Shown: positions 35,470 through 48,779, counted from the stretch's first letter. The stretch is 64,000 bases of DNA from Heterobilharzia americana (GCA_944470555.2 OX104127.1:115906741-115970740); one strand, 5' to 3'. Notes: generated by a model from the sequence alone, not told the origin. Numbers and translations: made by a program.

Positions 35470-37760
35470 TCTTGTGGCGATGGAAATGCGAAGACAACTA
35501 AAGTTAATGTGACATATGAGTGAGATCTTAACAACAATCGGTTTTATGATATCAGAAGATGGCTAGTTAATTTATAGATATATTCAACTGTTATCAGTAC
35601 GAAACAGAATATACTAAATATACTGGATTTGAAATATTTGTAAAACAGTGCTATAACTCAGGATCGAAGGTTTCAGTAAATCAGACAAATGATAACGGTC
35701 TACGTCAGACTATGGTCACTGATGCTTACATCAGTCTACCAGTATTTGAGGAACTAATTATTCATTCTACTTTAAAACAACAAAACTTAAGTATATGTTA
35801 TAAATTCGTTTATATGCAGTAACAAAATATTCAGGTCTTTGTGTGTCTTAGATATTCGTTTCAATTTTAATTTCTTGACAGATTTCCGTTTTCTAAATTT
35901 GGGATAAAATGTTTGTTTTGCCCGTTGGTTAAAATTTGTTCGCAGTCTAGGACTTCAGTTCGTCTACTTTCTCATTATTGCTATCGTCTTAATTGTTTCA
36001 TGCAGTTCGATCAAATATAAACTAAATATATTTGAAGTACGAAAGGAGGCTTCAGTAAGTTGCTACTCATTTTTTATCAAAACGCTTTCTCATCTTAATC
36101 TTATATTTGATGATCTCAACTTATTTCGACCAATAAAGAAGTGGATTATTTAGAAAAGTTTTGCCTTAATAATTCACAATGAAACTTTACATCTACTTTT
36201 ATTCTCCTAAATTGATATTAATTTTGTTGACTAAGATGTGATGTGCAGTTAACAGTGCAGCCTAAATATGTAAAAATATTGAGTGATTTAGAAATGGGTC
36301 ACTGAGGGTAATCTACCTCTAGTATCTTACCAGAACCGTATAAAGCAAAATAAAATGAACGACTGAGTAGTTGTAGTGCAATTCGAAAAGGTGATACTGT
36401 AGAAAAAGGTATGTGAGTCCAAGATACTTTATCAAAAGAGATGAATGCACTGAAACAGCATTCACTCATAATGTATTGAAGCTACATTTTATTATTGAAC
36501 TTCAAGCTGATCACCTTCATTTTAATTATTTCTAGACTTTTTTCGTTCATATAATATGTAAATGAAACGTTACATAAGGCTATACATTTTTATCTGGACA
36601 CATAAATCATTCACTTTGTCACTAAGAAGCTGTAGATTCCAAAAAAAACTGAATATCTACTTTGAAAGCAGGAACATTATTCAATTCGATTCAGCTGCAT
36701 TATGACGTACTGATACCTTTCCCTGCTAGTGATGTAATCATGTCTGTAAACCTTACCACAAATGGTTTTAATGTGTAAACAGAAATACATATTTTACTTT
36801 AAACAACATATAACTACTTTTCACTGTTTATATGAATATTGTAAATTATGATAGTGAAAGAATTTCGTTGCATATACTTGATGTATGTTAGGAAATGAGT
36901 TGGATTTTGATTGGAATTTATCATTTTTATTTGATAAGAATCAACTATATATAAATAGTAATCAGAATAAATATTCATCTTCATTTTCTTTTTCAAATAC
37001 TTTTGGTTATTTCTTCCCTATTCTTGTCTAATGAAGTTCATAAAAGATTAGGACCTGAAGACAAGAATTTAATCAGTAAGAGTGGACAGGAAAGACGATT
37101 TTAAAAACATTGCGGTGTAAAATATGAAAAAATTACAGAAAAAGTAAGCGAAATCTCAGTAAACATATATTTATGCTTATTCCATTCAGATCATCAACCC
37201 TTATTAAAAACAATAATCACTATCACTGATTAGTCTGTGACCTTCGAAAAGCTATTTATGAACATTAGTTTTACCAGTTACTTTCTTGTCCAGCTTTTTA
37301 TGATCTTATGCTTATATTTATACTTCTTGTAAACATGATACATGTCTTTGTGTTAGGTGTTCGGCATTATTACTGTATTTGTGTTGAATGTGAAGTCTGC
37401 AGTTCATGTTTATTTTTTGGTTTCGTGGCTTTTCATATAACCATTGTATTGTTATTATGATTTTACACAACTGCCAGTTCTGTTAGTGCTTCAATATTGA
37501 ACTTTTTCGTTCTTAATTACAACTGAAAGCTTAGAATGAAATAGCCGAAAAAAAATTTTGGTTTAATAATGCCTCTTTTTAACCACTTTCTACTGTTTAA
37601 ATCCGTTAGCTGAGGGTTAGAGGTGAGAATAGCTTACAATATTATTGCTGAAGATTATGAAAATCGGAAAAAATTGTGGTTTTTATGACGGATGAATTCC
37701 TCATATTCCTAGACTACTTCTCCAGGATAAAGAAAAAATGATGCTATGATTCTTGTAACC
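35470..37760. other. A+T-rich spacer, no recognised gene
   Basis: Low-complexity A+T-rich sequence with no motif of note. Confidence 0.55.
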
Positions 37761-37769
37761 ATGGCTATA

Positions 37770-39350
37770 ATTCGATGTTTTGATGGTACATTATATCCCC
37801 GCCTATATTTTGACAAGCTGCAGATCGGTGATAGGCTTAAACATTTGCAAAGAGCATGTTTTTCATTGTCTGCAAAGCCCTTTTAGTTAACCTAGATGCT
37901 TTTTATAGTTGGTAAGTGTAAAAATGAGCCATTGTACTCCAGGTTAACCAAGCTGCTTAGTTATTTATTCGTGGACATGGATGTAGAAGGCAGTTTTGAG
38001 GCACAGTCGTGGGGATTCGCTTGTGAGATGATTAGCTATTCCAGTTTCTGGTTATAAACGTGGAGGTTACAGATCTAGTTTTCAACTCCACTGTGATGTT
38101 ATAGAGTTTGTCTTGGACGAAGTAAACACTATGCGGAACCATCAATTAGATCTGCAATTTATGAAATGGGGTTCTTTTATCCTATGACTGAGAGGTAATG
38201 GGTGGGAAAAGTTGCATTCCCTTACACAATGCTCAGCCAAATTAGAAGGGGTGACTGAATGTGCGTAGGATGAGTTTCAAAAACTACTCGCAGGCAGCAA
38301 CATGAGAGACCACATGAACTGCAGCAAGCTGTAATTTGTCTCAATACGATCAGCTGCTGTTGTCTCTCCCTAATCCAGAGGGTTCAGAAAGGTATAGGAA
38401 TCGAAAGGATTACATTCTGCGAAACTAGATAGCATTTTTTTACCCTTAAGTTTCAGGTACCGTCATATTACGGGTTTGGTAAGGTTATTAGTATTGATTG
38501 TCCTGACAAGAAAAGCGGAAGGTAATTTTACTTCATATAAGTTCATATATTTTCTGCAGATATTTTCTTCTTCAGCTCTTGGTAACTGGTTATCTTGCAC
38601 ACTTATCTGTTTTTTTCACATGGACAAGAGATGAAATATTTGCGGAGGCAGTGTGGATTTCGGAGCGATTCGTTGACATGATCCGAGATACTCTCTTCAA
38701 CAAAGTGCCCGATGTGCTGCACTAACTTCAACGTATCAGAACTGCGGAATACTAACCAGAATGCTAAGACTGTACCTTTTTGAGTTTCACATTAGCACAA
38801 AGTTCAGTAGGAAGGTGAGACACAATTTTTCATCACAACGTTTAATCTTACAATCGCTGTCCGATAGCGTTAATTGAATTATAATGACACGTAGCGTTGA
38901 AAGATACTACTCTTTTGCCATATCCCTTCGGATTCAGTCGATATTTACGCCTCACGAAAGCTGTAGATCGCACAGAAGGTGACTACGTGAGACAGATTTG
39001 GCTGTCGAAGAAGGAGATGCGATCATCTGCATACATGTGTGCGATGCCGACTTTAGAAAGCAATTAAACACCAGTATGTTATATTCCATTAGGTAATTGC
39101 ATACTCCCTAGAGAAAAGGGTGCTGTATCATTGAAGAAGAGGATACTTAGAAGATCTTACGCCTACTGACATAATATCATCTAAGCGAGCCATGCCAACA
39201 CCATGAAAGCAATTAGCACAAATCTGAGACAGATTAACAGGAAGATGTGTCAGCATCTAACTGAATCCAATGATGGAGAAGTGACGGTTATTGTGAAGAG
39301 TGTTTTAATTCTTGAGGAGCTGTCGAAACGCTAACTGTATACTTTTCATG
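37770..39350. other. Richer segment, possible very old retroelement
   Basis: This 1.6 kb block is richer in G+C than its flanks but has no frame of useful length. On the minus strand near 39040-38990 one frame reads HMYADDRISFFDS, resembling the catalytic YADD strand of reverse transcriptases. About 30 residues before it lies PFSLGSMQLP, vaguely like the PFGL..AP motif of Gypsy-type enzymes. The match is too weak to classify and could be chance. Confidence 0.25.
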
Positions 39351-39359
39351 GTTTGTAAA

Positions 39360-39995
39360 TGCATACACCGTTTACATTCCATGTTATTTTCTTACAATGG
39401 ATTATTCATAACATGGTGATTCTAAGGAATGAACTATGCCCAGGGAATACTGTGAAATATGCTAACACCGGGGGAACAGTTGGCGTCTTAATCGACAAAA
39501 AGTAAAATGTGTCTAAGTTTTAACAGACCGTACACCGTTACTCTTTTTGAGGAAAATGCAGTATACCTCTTTGATGCAAATTCTGTGGTTAGTTTTAAAG
39601 AGTGATATTAAGTCGACTCTTTTAGGCAAGATTAGACCAATAATTTATCATAATTATTATTTTGGAAGGTAATACAGCCCCAAATGAGAGCTCAGAATCC
39701 AACCTCTAGTAAATCGTCATATGAAATAAAAATGTCACAGATGGTTTTATGAGTAGATTTGTTAACTAGTAGTTAATTTATTTCCGTACCATAATGACAT
39801 CCACTCTCGTTTATCCAATCAAACGTATTTAAACAACAGTAGTATAACTATTAAATGTTAGATGAACACATTTGTTGCAAACTTTTCTTACCTCAAGTAT
39901 TAGCCTACACATGATTTATTCTCCGATGAAACAAATGTACCCGGTTTGTGGAAATTTATTAATTGATTTTAGTTTGGAATTTATCATTGACTGAC
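39360..39995. other. A+T-rich spacer, no recognised gene
   Basis: Nothing recognised between the richer block and SINE dimer 3. Confidence 0.5.
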
Positions 39996-39996
39996 A

Positions 39997-40153
39997 TCAC
40001 TTGGAGAAACACTGGAAACCTGGGAGCATTAGACAGCTGTTCCGCTCTAGTATGGAACTCCCCAGTAATGTGCACCCATGACCCAGTCAGGAGTCGAGCT
40101 CTAAGCGAATAAGCTTTCCAGTGCTCTCAGGTTTCCAGTGTTTATTCAAGTGA
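39997..40153. mobile_element. Palindromic SINE dimer 3, internally deleted
   Basis: The left end reads TCACTTGGAGAAACACTGG and the right end, reverse-complemented, reads TCACTTGAATAAACACTGG. The outer 32 bp of both sides match at all but about four positions. The left arm (minus strand) keeps the SINE body with a hammerhead-like core (CTGGGGAG, a GTTCC stem, GGAAC, AGCTGTC). The right arm retains only the outer tail (CCAGTGCTCTCAGGTTTCC). The inner part, including the promoter boxes of the right arm, is gone. Because the terminal inverted repeats survive the internal deletion, the dimer may be a unit with defined ends, like a foldback element. Confidence 0.65.
40030..40072 (-). ncRNA. Degenerate hammerhead core, SINE dimer 3
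   Basis: Minus-strand order: GTGCACATTA (potential stem I), CTGGGGAG (CUGANGA box with A changed to G), GTTC-CATACTA-GAGC (a stem II with one wobble pair), GGAAC (usual GAAAC), AGCTGTC, TAATGC (stem I partner). Both core boxes are mutated, but stems I and II are still traceable. Confidence 0.5.
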
Positions 40154-40539
40154 AATCAGTCCATGACGAATTCCAACTTGAATACTTAAATGTCTTCATC
40201 GAGACTGCTTATGATACTCCGTATATTTTTCACAGGAGTCTAACTAAAACTTATCAGATAACTGACTGCAGAGGAAACAAAACACCAACTTTCCAAGAAC
40301 CTGAAGAAAATGAACTATGGCTCTATTCCTCTTCTTAATATCTCAAAACATTTTTGATTGTGTTCAAGTATACTTGAATGGACTAATTTAGAATTACGAA
40401 CTAAGTTTGACTATGTACTCATTTTAGTAGATTTATAACTAAGGTCAAACCTGCAGGCATTTTAACTCAGATATTCATATTTCGATAAACTGAGAGGCGT
40501 CAAGTGTAAACCCAATCACAATCCAGCAAGAAATAGTAT

Positions 40540-40990
40540 GGTAGATTTAGTTCACAGCTTCAATACGTGGACAACACATTTTCAGTGCTGAAACTAAAAC
40601 ATATTGACACTTCCCTCACAAATACAAACTCATTAGTAGGCGTGATCCATTTCACCTACGAGATAGAAAATAAACAAGGAGAATTAAGGATGATGGATTG
40701 CAAGATAAGACGAAGGATACACGGTGGCTTGGATACAAACATCTACATGAAGCCGACACATTATAACAGGTATCTAAACTTCAGGCCATTCAATCCAATT
40801 TCACCCAGAGCAGGTTTATTCAAACGCTTTAATGACACAGCTAAAACCTCACCAGTCAGTGTCAGGAACTAACTGACCAAAGAATTAAAACGCTTAAAAG
40901 AAGAGTTAATAATCTGTCATTTTCGTTCGCCGATTACTAGAAAAAAATTCGTATGAACGCAAGAGTAACAAAATAATAACTACAATATGA
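40540..40990 (+). pseudogene. Penelope-like element 3, palm to thumb fragment
   Basis: From 40561 one frame reads QYVDNTFSVLK, matching the PLE catalytic strand YVDDTF..L with the second Asp replaced by Asn. The same frame continues for about 100 residues with INSLV-like spacing, IHFTYEIENKQGELRMMDCK (usual 'FT.E.E....LPFLDV') and GLDTNIYMKPTHYNRYLNFR (usual 'TSVYRKPTHT.RYL.F'). After a stop at about 40872 the frame continues with LTKELKRLKEELI, like the post-thumb helix. Upstream fingers and a downstream GIY-YIG domain were not found. This copy differs in motif spelling from the PLEs at 12 and 34 kb and is probably a different subfamily. Confidence 0.85.
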
Positions 40991-41093
40991 TTATGAAGAA
41001 TGACGAGAAAAGGAGTAGAAACAAGTCCAAACTTCTATTAGATCACCTTCTAAGGAAGCAAGATAAGGAAGTTTACGTAGAATTTTCAACAAA

Positions 41094-41240
41094 GCTGGAA
41101 TTAGGGTGGTATTTTAATCTACAAGCTCACTCAGAGACAGGCTTTGTTGACTTAAGGGTGCAATGGATCCAGTAAGGCGAAATAATCTAATCTCTCAAAT
41201 TCCATCGAATTTCTATGATGTCAAGTACATAGGTCAACCT
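41094..41240 (+). repeat. PLE-associated repeat R, copy 2
   Basis: Plus-strand homologue of the minus-strand segment 13651-13490. Alignment starts at GCTGGAATTAGGGTGGTATT and runs about 150 bp with roughly one difference in eight to ten bases. It lies about 100 bp downstream of the traceable end of PLE 3. It may be a pseudo-LTR or an unrelated interspersed repeat. Confidence 0.6.
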
Positions 41241-41249
41241 AGGCGTCGG

Positions 41250-44200
41250 TGTCATTTAGTATGGAGCAACAAAGGAATTTAGTTAAATATAGAATGACAG
41301 ACCCGAACATAACCAGTAATCTAGAAAAATTTTGGTAACTGCAATTAATGCATTAACACACAATCACTCAATAGTGTTGGATAAAGCCACTGTACTTAAG
41401 TTTAATATAGTTTGGTAGAGAAAGAGATTGATTACTGAATCTTTGTTCATCCAATCAGTACCTGACACATGTAACAAAAATGGCACAACACCTAAACTAG
41501 AGATATGGAAAATTTTACCGCCAATAAAAACAAATCATATGAGATGACAGAACTATAAAAATCAGACATTGAAAGTAGTGAGGCCACATTGATGCGATTA
41601 TGATTGATTGTGTTCAAAACGTTATCAAATTAATAATACTATTTCACTGTGTTATAAATCCGAAAAACAAATCATGTATGAAACTGGGTATGTCACCTGA
41701 TACAATTAACCGACTTCAAAGTAGTTTAACATAGTTCAAATAACCTATGACATAAATATTAGCAATTTACATGACTTACGTATGGGACTCACAGGAATAC
41801 ATGTATTCTTTCTAGGAAACTAAGGTGGCATTTGGAAACTCTAGAAAACTTGTTATGCGTATACAAGGAAACTACAGTTTCCAGAAGTCTCATCACCATG
41901 AAAGTAACATTTCAATGCTGTTTCAGACGTGAAATAAAAATTAACAGCCATAAACTTATTTGGAACAGGGAAGTTCAGTACACGTGAAGACAATATGCAG
42001 CCAGTAGCAGGTCACTATAAGGACTTTAGAGAACATCGACTTCATAAAAAAGGCACGTACATTTTGCATTTATCGGAATTGGCCTTAACAGTTTCCTTGC
42101 AACTAGAAAGTTCTCTACCTAGGACTAATTCTAATATGTGATCAGTACTACAAAAATATTGTTTGCCTGTATGAAATCATTCGGCATGAGGAAAGAAAAA
42201 CGTTACATTTCTTCAGATAATTTATGAAATATCGCAATAAATATTTAATGTGTTTATGGTTACAAAGAAGAAGAACAGTAAAATTTTCAGTGAAATATCA
42301 CACGAAAATTAAAGATAAATCAGATAACTGTTAACTGTAAACTATGGATAATCACAATTACAATTTAAAGTTACTGCGATAATCAGCGGCAGTTGTTTTT
42401 TAACGCCCTTTGTACTGAAAACAATATTTATTTAGTTATATCATACTGAGAGTTGAGAAAGTTAGTGAAGCGAAATTCATTGACATTCATAATGCAGACA
42501 CAAAATGGAAGCCGAAATGTACCTTAATGAAAAGAAGTAACGCTTGAGTTTCAAGTGATTCGCAAAATCTTTTGTAATTTCACCTTATCTTGTACAGTAC
42601 CCAGCAATTATTTATACACCTCTTTACTGCGTTCTTTACGTTTTGAAACAGCTTTCTTTGATGATGCTAAGCTACTCAGAGTTCAGAGTTCTTTTACAGA
42701 CTATCTGACTCGATTTACGTGCCTAAATTTATTTTTCATTAATCAAGACTTCACTGCTTCTACAAGTTAATTCTAATAAAAGACCCTTTGACTGCAGAAT
42801 AAAAGTATTTAATTTGTTTGATGAGCAAAAACGATTCTTCTGAACCAGTACGAATGAATCTTAAATCTATAAATGGTTATTTAAGGGAATTTTAAACAGG
42901 CTTTAATTTTTAAATGTACCGGTCTACTGTGAGATACTTTAGATAATCACGAAGTCACAACTGCTAAGAACAGAACATCATTGAAACGTAAATCATTCAT
43001 CTTGCATTTATATTCATAATATGAACCTAAAGAAAAGTATTTTTATGTCTGCAGCTTCATAAATAAAAAACGAACAAAATGAAAAATAATAATAGCGCAC
43101 CACAGCCTAATATAAACACGAATTAGTACAGCCTGAACAAGTAGTACAGTGATTAAAGTCTACCAGCTAAAGACTCCAAACCCAATAATAGCAAAAGCAT
43201 GTCATGGAAACAGAAAATGGACCGCATGAAGGCGTCTTTCTGCTATGGTCAAATATTGTACAACACTCCAATAATTATGAATGATAAAAACTGGATTACA
43301 GTGCATTGTCGATATGACAGAGAATTCAGCATTTATGAAGAAATAGTTGTGTCAGAATAAAGAGAGTTTTAAGAAAAAGTCTACTCACTCAGTAAAACAA
43401 GTTAAGCAATGAAAAAAGAGAGTTAATAAAATCCAGAGTTTGTCTGTAAGGTTTGAAAAGGTTAGTTATGCCTTACTTTTGTTTATGGGAGTTGGATTCA
43501 TGATTTTCACATATCAAGTCTTTGGTAAGATGTAGCTCAGTTAGTATTTCTTGGTTTCTTCTCCAGAACGTTTACGAAAATTCTTACTTGACTTGTTACG
43601 ACTAGAAACCTGGTTGACGTCCTCGTAAGAACTTCCTTTTAGCTGTACAATTTAATGTCCTTATTTATCTTGCACAATTTGAATAACACTATGATAACAG
43701 CATTGGCGTGACAAGATGAAATCATCTTACGTCAGAAAAGTCACCTGCAGGAAACCTGAATAGCTATATAAATCATCATTACACATCTGGCGTACCTTAT
43801 CTTGTGATTCTTAAGGAACTGGCTACTGCTATGATGGTCAAAACATACTTAAACTGACAACGTTGATTCAACTAAGATAAAATTCAAACAAAGAGACATG
43901 ATGTGTGAGATAGGTCTGTGCACAGCTGATGAAGATCATAGGAACCCATTGGCATTATCTTATTATGACACTGTTGTCCTCTTGTTCATTCCAAACACGG
44001 ATTTCTACTATTGTCCACAGAGTCCAAAAATTTCAAGAGATTGTTTTCTGTAATACGAGTGAATGGCATTATAGTAAGATATTTTCTGAGATATTTTTGA
44101 AACATATCATGATAAAAAAAGCCTGTGTTAACTAAATTACCTATAGTATCGAAATATTTGTTATTATTCTGTGATTTTCAACTTTTCCTGGCGTATTTCA

Positions 44201-47200
44201 TTCTTCAAGTTCATCGTTCAGGCACACTGTGACTAAGCAACCTTATCACTAAAAAAGTGTAGTTTGCTAGGAAGATTTCGAGCAAAAATTTTAGTCGTCA
44301 TAAATGACTGACATACTGAGCATTTAAATTTGAAAGCGTCACAGATACAAATATCAGCAGTAAGTTTAGACATCCTGACTAGATTATTAAATACATCATT
44401 TAGGCATGAAATTTACTCAGTTCACTACAGTAACAGTCAATGTTCAGATTAGAAAAAATCCGAATTAATTAGAAGAAAATAATTTAGCTCCGGTGTCGGG
44501 ATTTGATAGGAAGATAATCTGCAATTAGACACGCTGTAAACAATTGCCACGATTTGGATATATGCTTCCGTAATGAAAGATGTTCTCTTAAGCAACATAA
44601 ATAATCCATCAGCAGACTGTTTTACCAGATTATAAATAGTAGGCAATATTTACATGTAATTTATGCGAAATGTCGTCCACACACAATATGCATCATTATT
44701 AAATGGTAATTTCCAAAAAAATTCATTTGTTAGAGATTATGAATATTTTTCAAACTGCATTATGCAAAGCCTTAAAAGTGGGCTTACGAATTCCCAATTT
44801 GAAGGAAAATGATACAAGCAATTCAATACAAATAATAATTGCTGGAATTATGCAGGTCACTAGAATTTTTCTTTCTGTTTAACAATGGTTTACATTGTTG
44901 AATAGAGATGATTACTCATAAGGTTTATAGCTTAAATTTATCATCATAGTATGATGGCGTGATCACAGATACTGAGGTCTGGATAATTTGAAATTTGTGT
45001 GACTCATCCAGAGGTTAGTTAAGTGACACTTAATGAACTGCAATAACTTACAGTTATTATACAGTTACCTCGAACTCATTTTAAATGCATCGTTGGATGC
45101 TCTGGTTTTGATAATAAGGGATTTATGCCTAGTATCAAAGATATATTGAGTTAAATCCTGGTATCCATCAGCGGTAATTTATTGAAATATCCTGATGTTA
45201 TTTCAGCTGAACATTCTGCTTTATTTCGTGAGGGACTGAAATAAACATGCTATGAATAGGAAATAATATTCAACACCGTATTTAAAAGTTGGTACCAATT
45301 AGGAATAAGTTGAGGACTCAATAAAGGTGCACAAATATTTTAGTTCATAATCTTTTCTACGTATACACTAATAATAGTAAATCGAATAATAAAATGTAAC
45401 ACCAATTTTCGATGCATAATGCAAAATTATGCTTAGGATAAGTATATTTTACTACTATAAGAGTATGCCTCGTGTAGCTCATGTCAGGGGTACGTAGTCA
45501 ACGTATCAAGATTATGAAATGCCTGATGACGTTAAGGATAACAAAATAAATGTTTACCTGAATTATTAAGTGTTCAGTCGAAACGGGTGAAAGTGACGCA
45601 ATTCACAAAATCTGACTTCATCCCTGTTCTGAATCCAAAGTTTCATAAAGGAGTGTAGGTCATTAAAACGATCGTTTTCATTAGATTGGATTCAGTGCAG
45701 CGAAATTAATAGACGTGAACTCTGCAAATCAGAATGTCGATAGATTATATACATTTTATAAGAATATATCTGAGGAAAAAGGTTTTTGCACGTTGCTATT
45801 AGAAGAGTTCTGAAAAACCGAGATGAAATATTCTATATATCCAAACGGTTGATCAAATACAGAAAAATGTGAAGTATTTTTAAAAGATTGACTTGGATTT
45901 TGTGTTTTACTTGCCGTCAAAAAAGGCATAAAACCCTTCTATTACAAGGAACATCTAAGGAAGTTTGCGTATAAAGTTATATCAGCTTTTTAAACGCCTG
46001 AAATTAAATACAGACAAATATTTTTGATTTCTCTCAGCAAACCTACTTTTGTATTTCACAAACTAGAAAATATCTCAATAAGGAATACTTTAATTTCATT
46101 ACAAACCAAATAAAAATGTGAGATTTTATATTTAAATCTAATTTATTGGCAGGTTTCCTCAGTGTCATTGTTAGTGCAGACTTTTATTGTGTTAATATAC
46201 TTTCAACTAACCAAAGGTGTTACAGAAAAATCTAACAGTCGTGATCTTCAAAGACAACACATTCGACAGCGTCAGTTTACTTTTCTCAAAGCCTACAGAA
46301 ATCTTTGTTTACCCTATTTCAATATGTTGCATATGTTTTTGTGGGTTGTAACAAAAAGTCTAATATGTTTCAGCTTCAAGGAAATATAAATGCCAGGGTC
46401 TAAGGAATCTAAAATAGGACATTCAGGTAAACACAACTGCGTGGCGAAACGGCTGTAGACAGGAAGATTGTCGGAGTCTTGCAAAAATGTATAGTTCATA
46501 CTGAGTAGAAACTAAACATGAGGATTCACTTGATATTCTTATTCACTGTTTTGCAGAAACTAAGAAAGTGATATTTCTGCATCCAAGCAGAGCTTCCTTT
46601 CCCGATATCACACAAATTATTACACAGATTTCAAGCTGATAATCTCATTGGAGATTTTCTGGAACTAATTTTTATGAAGTGAAATAAACCAATCCTTTCC
46701 TGATCAATCGAGGTCAAATCACTCAACTTTATCTGAACAAATTACTTTTGAATGTACTTAAGACTATAATTACTTTACTTATTCATCAAAGTGATGCTAA
46801 GTGTTTGTTAAATAAAAGCTGATTGATTTTGAAGGAAAGCATTAAGAAATTAAAATTACCGAGAAGTATTGAAACAAACCCATTCTTTACTGTTTATGTG
46901 TCAATTCTTCTGATTTTCACCGGAATTCTTTTTTTTCAGTAATATTAACTTCTTTGTGACCATATTTTTGATCATAGAGTCAACTACGTTTTGCAACTGA
47001 TCATTTATGAATTGTGTTTATCAAGCCCTGTGAGCTGAATGGTTTCATCATTCTGAACACCTGATTTTAGATTCCTTTAGCTGGAGTTTTCTACTTATTA
47101 TTAGTTATTGTCAACGTTTTGAAAATATTTTCTATGTTTATCTATATTTTGAGTGTTTAAATACTTCAAAAAATATTGAATTTGATTTGAAATTCGTTTG

Positions 47201-47490
47201 TTAATTTTGATATTCTAAATCTTCTTTATATGTTCTCATATCCAGTTATTTAAGTCGTTTATCGGAGATTAAGGATTCGAAATTCCTTAGTAAGCTGTTC
47301 ATAGAGTAAAACCAACGATTTACCAATGGTTAAGCAAAGAACCAAATAGTTCCTGAGTTTTTCATGCCTTGAAATTACATAAAAATGTTCATTCTATACA
47401 GTGATTGGTCACTAGAAAGCAGTCAACTTTATATTGTCTATTTTTGTGTGCTGGCAGAATTACATCGATCTTTCTGCAGTGTAGTCATTA
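41250..47490. other. Long A+T-rich stretch, no recognised gene
   Basis: About 6 kb with short frames only and no repeat, RNA or transposon motif that I can support. Confidence 0.55.
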
Positions 47491-47494
47491 AAGT

Positions 47495-47725
47495 AGGAGA
47501 CCCATCAGAGCGGTAAGTACTGAAGGATATTCGTTAGTTGAAAACAGTCTAGAGAGCTCAAGACCCAAGTTTTTGCTTATTGGTACTAATCAATCTTGGA
47601 TGCCTTTAAATCCAAGAAGTGGTGCACTATCTGAGATCCGAACCCACTTCACCCAGTGGCAGTTATTGTGAAGCGACTCTAAAAGCTCTACTTACAACTG
47701 TTGACTATGTGTAGAACTAGGGCCT
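47495..47725 (-). mobile_element. tRNA-like SINE candidate
   Basis: On the minus strand GTGGGTTCGGATCTCAG fits a polymerase III B-box (GGTTCGNNNC). It lies about 50 bases after GTAGAGCTTTTAGAGTCGC, which could be an A-box region. A non-coding body of about 170 bp follows. There is no second copy in the window to define its ends, so the assignment is tentative. Confidence 0.4.
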
Positions 47726-47994
47726 TACGACAGAGTATATTCCGTACTAGTTTAATTTGTGTGATTTAGCCTGGTACGATAAAGTATTTATTTACCACAT
47801 GAAGTTTCATGCATAAATTATTACGGGATTACTTAAGTATGATTTTGAGCAGTTATTTAAACCCGAAGCAACCTCAAGTAAATAACAGTGTAGCATTCTG
47901 ACAAATATTGAGATATCACTTCTATTATCTAAGTGAGATACTCGTGTTTTAGGAGGCTGTTACTGATATCTTTTGATGGCTGAATTGTAAAATT

Positions 47995-48085
47995 TAGATT
48001 TGAGCTGCGGAGGTATTCGAGCCAGTAAAACCGGGTTCCTATCCAGGTGCCCTAACAACCGACTAACAACTTCCAACTGCTGATC
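47995..48085 (-). mobile_element. tRNA-like SINE candidate, second type
   Basis: Minus-strand reading gives TAGTCGGTTGTTAGGG followed about 35 bases later by TGGCTCGAATACC, the order and spacing of A- and B-boxes. The sequence is much richer in G+C than its flanks. A decayed tRNA or tRNA-derived repeat would both fit. No full cloverleaf could be drawn. Confidence 0.35.
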
Positions 48086-48779
48086 AGATTTTTACTTCAC
48101 TCCACTCACCAAGGTGCTTGCTTACCTGTCATGTGAATTTGTGACTCGTTACTATCGCTCAATCATGTTCAGAATGGTTATCCAGTCAGCTGATTTTTCA
48201 AGCGATACAATACTAACAGTAATCACCTGATATCAAAATATTTTGATACAATTTTGAATTTTCAGCATGTAATACTGCGGCAAAAATAAACTTTTCATGA
48301 TTTCGAACAGTGTTAACTATAGCAATTCAAATTATGTAGAAAATAGTAACACGTGAATGTTTTTATTAGACTTCAGGATGAAAATTTGACCTAACGGAGC
48401 TGGATAAGTTTAACACTGAGTAAATGGATCATAAATGAAATATATTTGTACTATCCCAGTGAGGTGGAAAAATGAATTTGTGACGTTTTGCGACTTCGTG
48501 GAAATCACTTTTCTAGAGGTTAAGATCCGTACATGTTATCTTATGTTTAAATAGCAAATACATTTACAGGTAAACCATACGATAACTTCTACAGGTTTGG
48601 TTCTCTGAAGAAGCCATTTCCATGAAGTTAAGAAATGTCAGCAGCTTATTTTATCATCTGAATGTAGTTCTAAAAATATACTTTTCGTCTATAATATATG
48701 AATGGCTGGAAAATTGATAATACTGATTATTTAGTGTTATGAAGTTGATAAGCGAGTTTGTTCTAACACTTTCCGTTTC

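Noticed and set aside
48001..48075. A functional tRNA gene
   Set aside because: A- and B-box-like sequences exist on the minus strand, but I could not draw acceptor and anticodon stems; a decayed tRNA-derived repeat is more likely.
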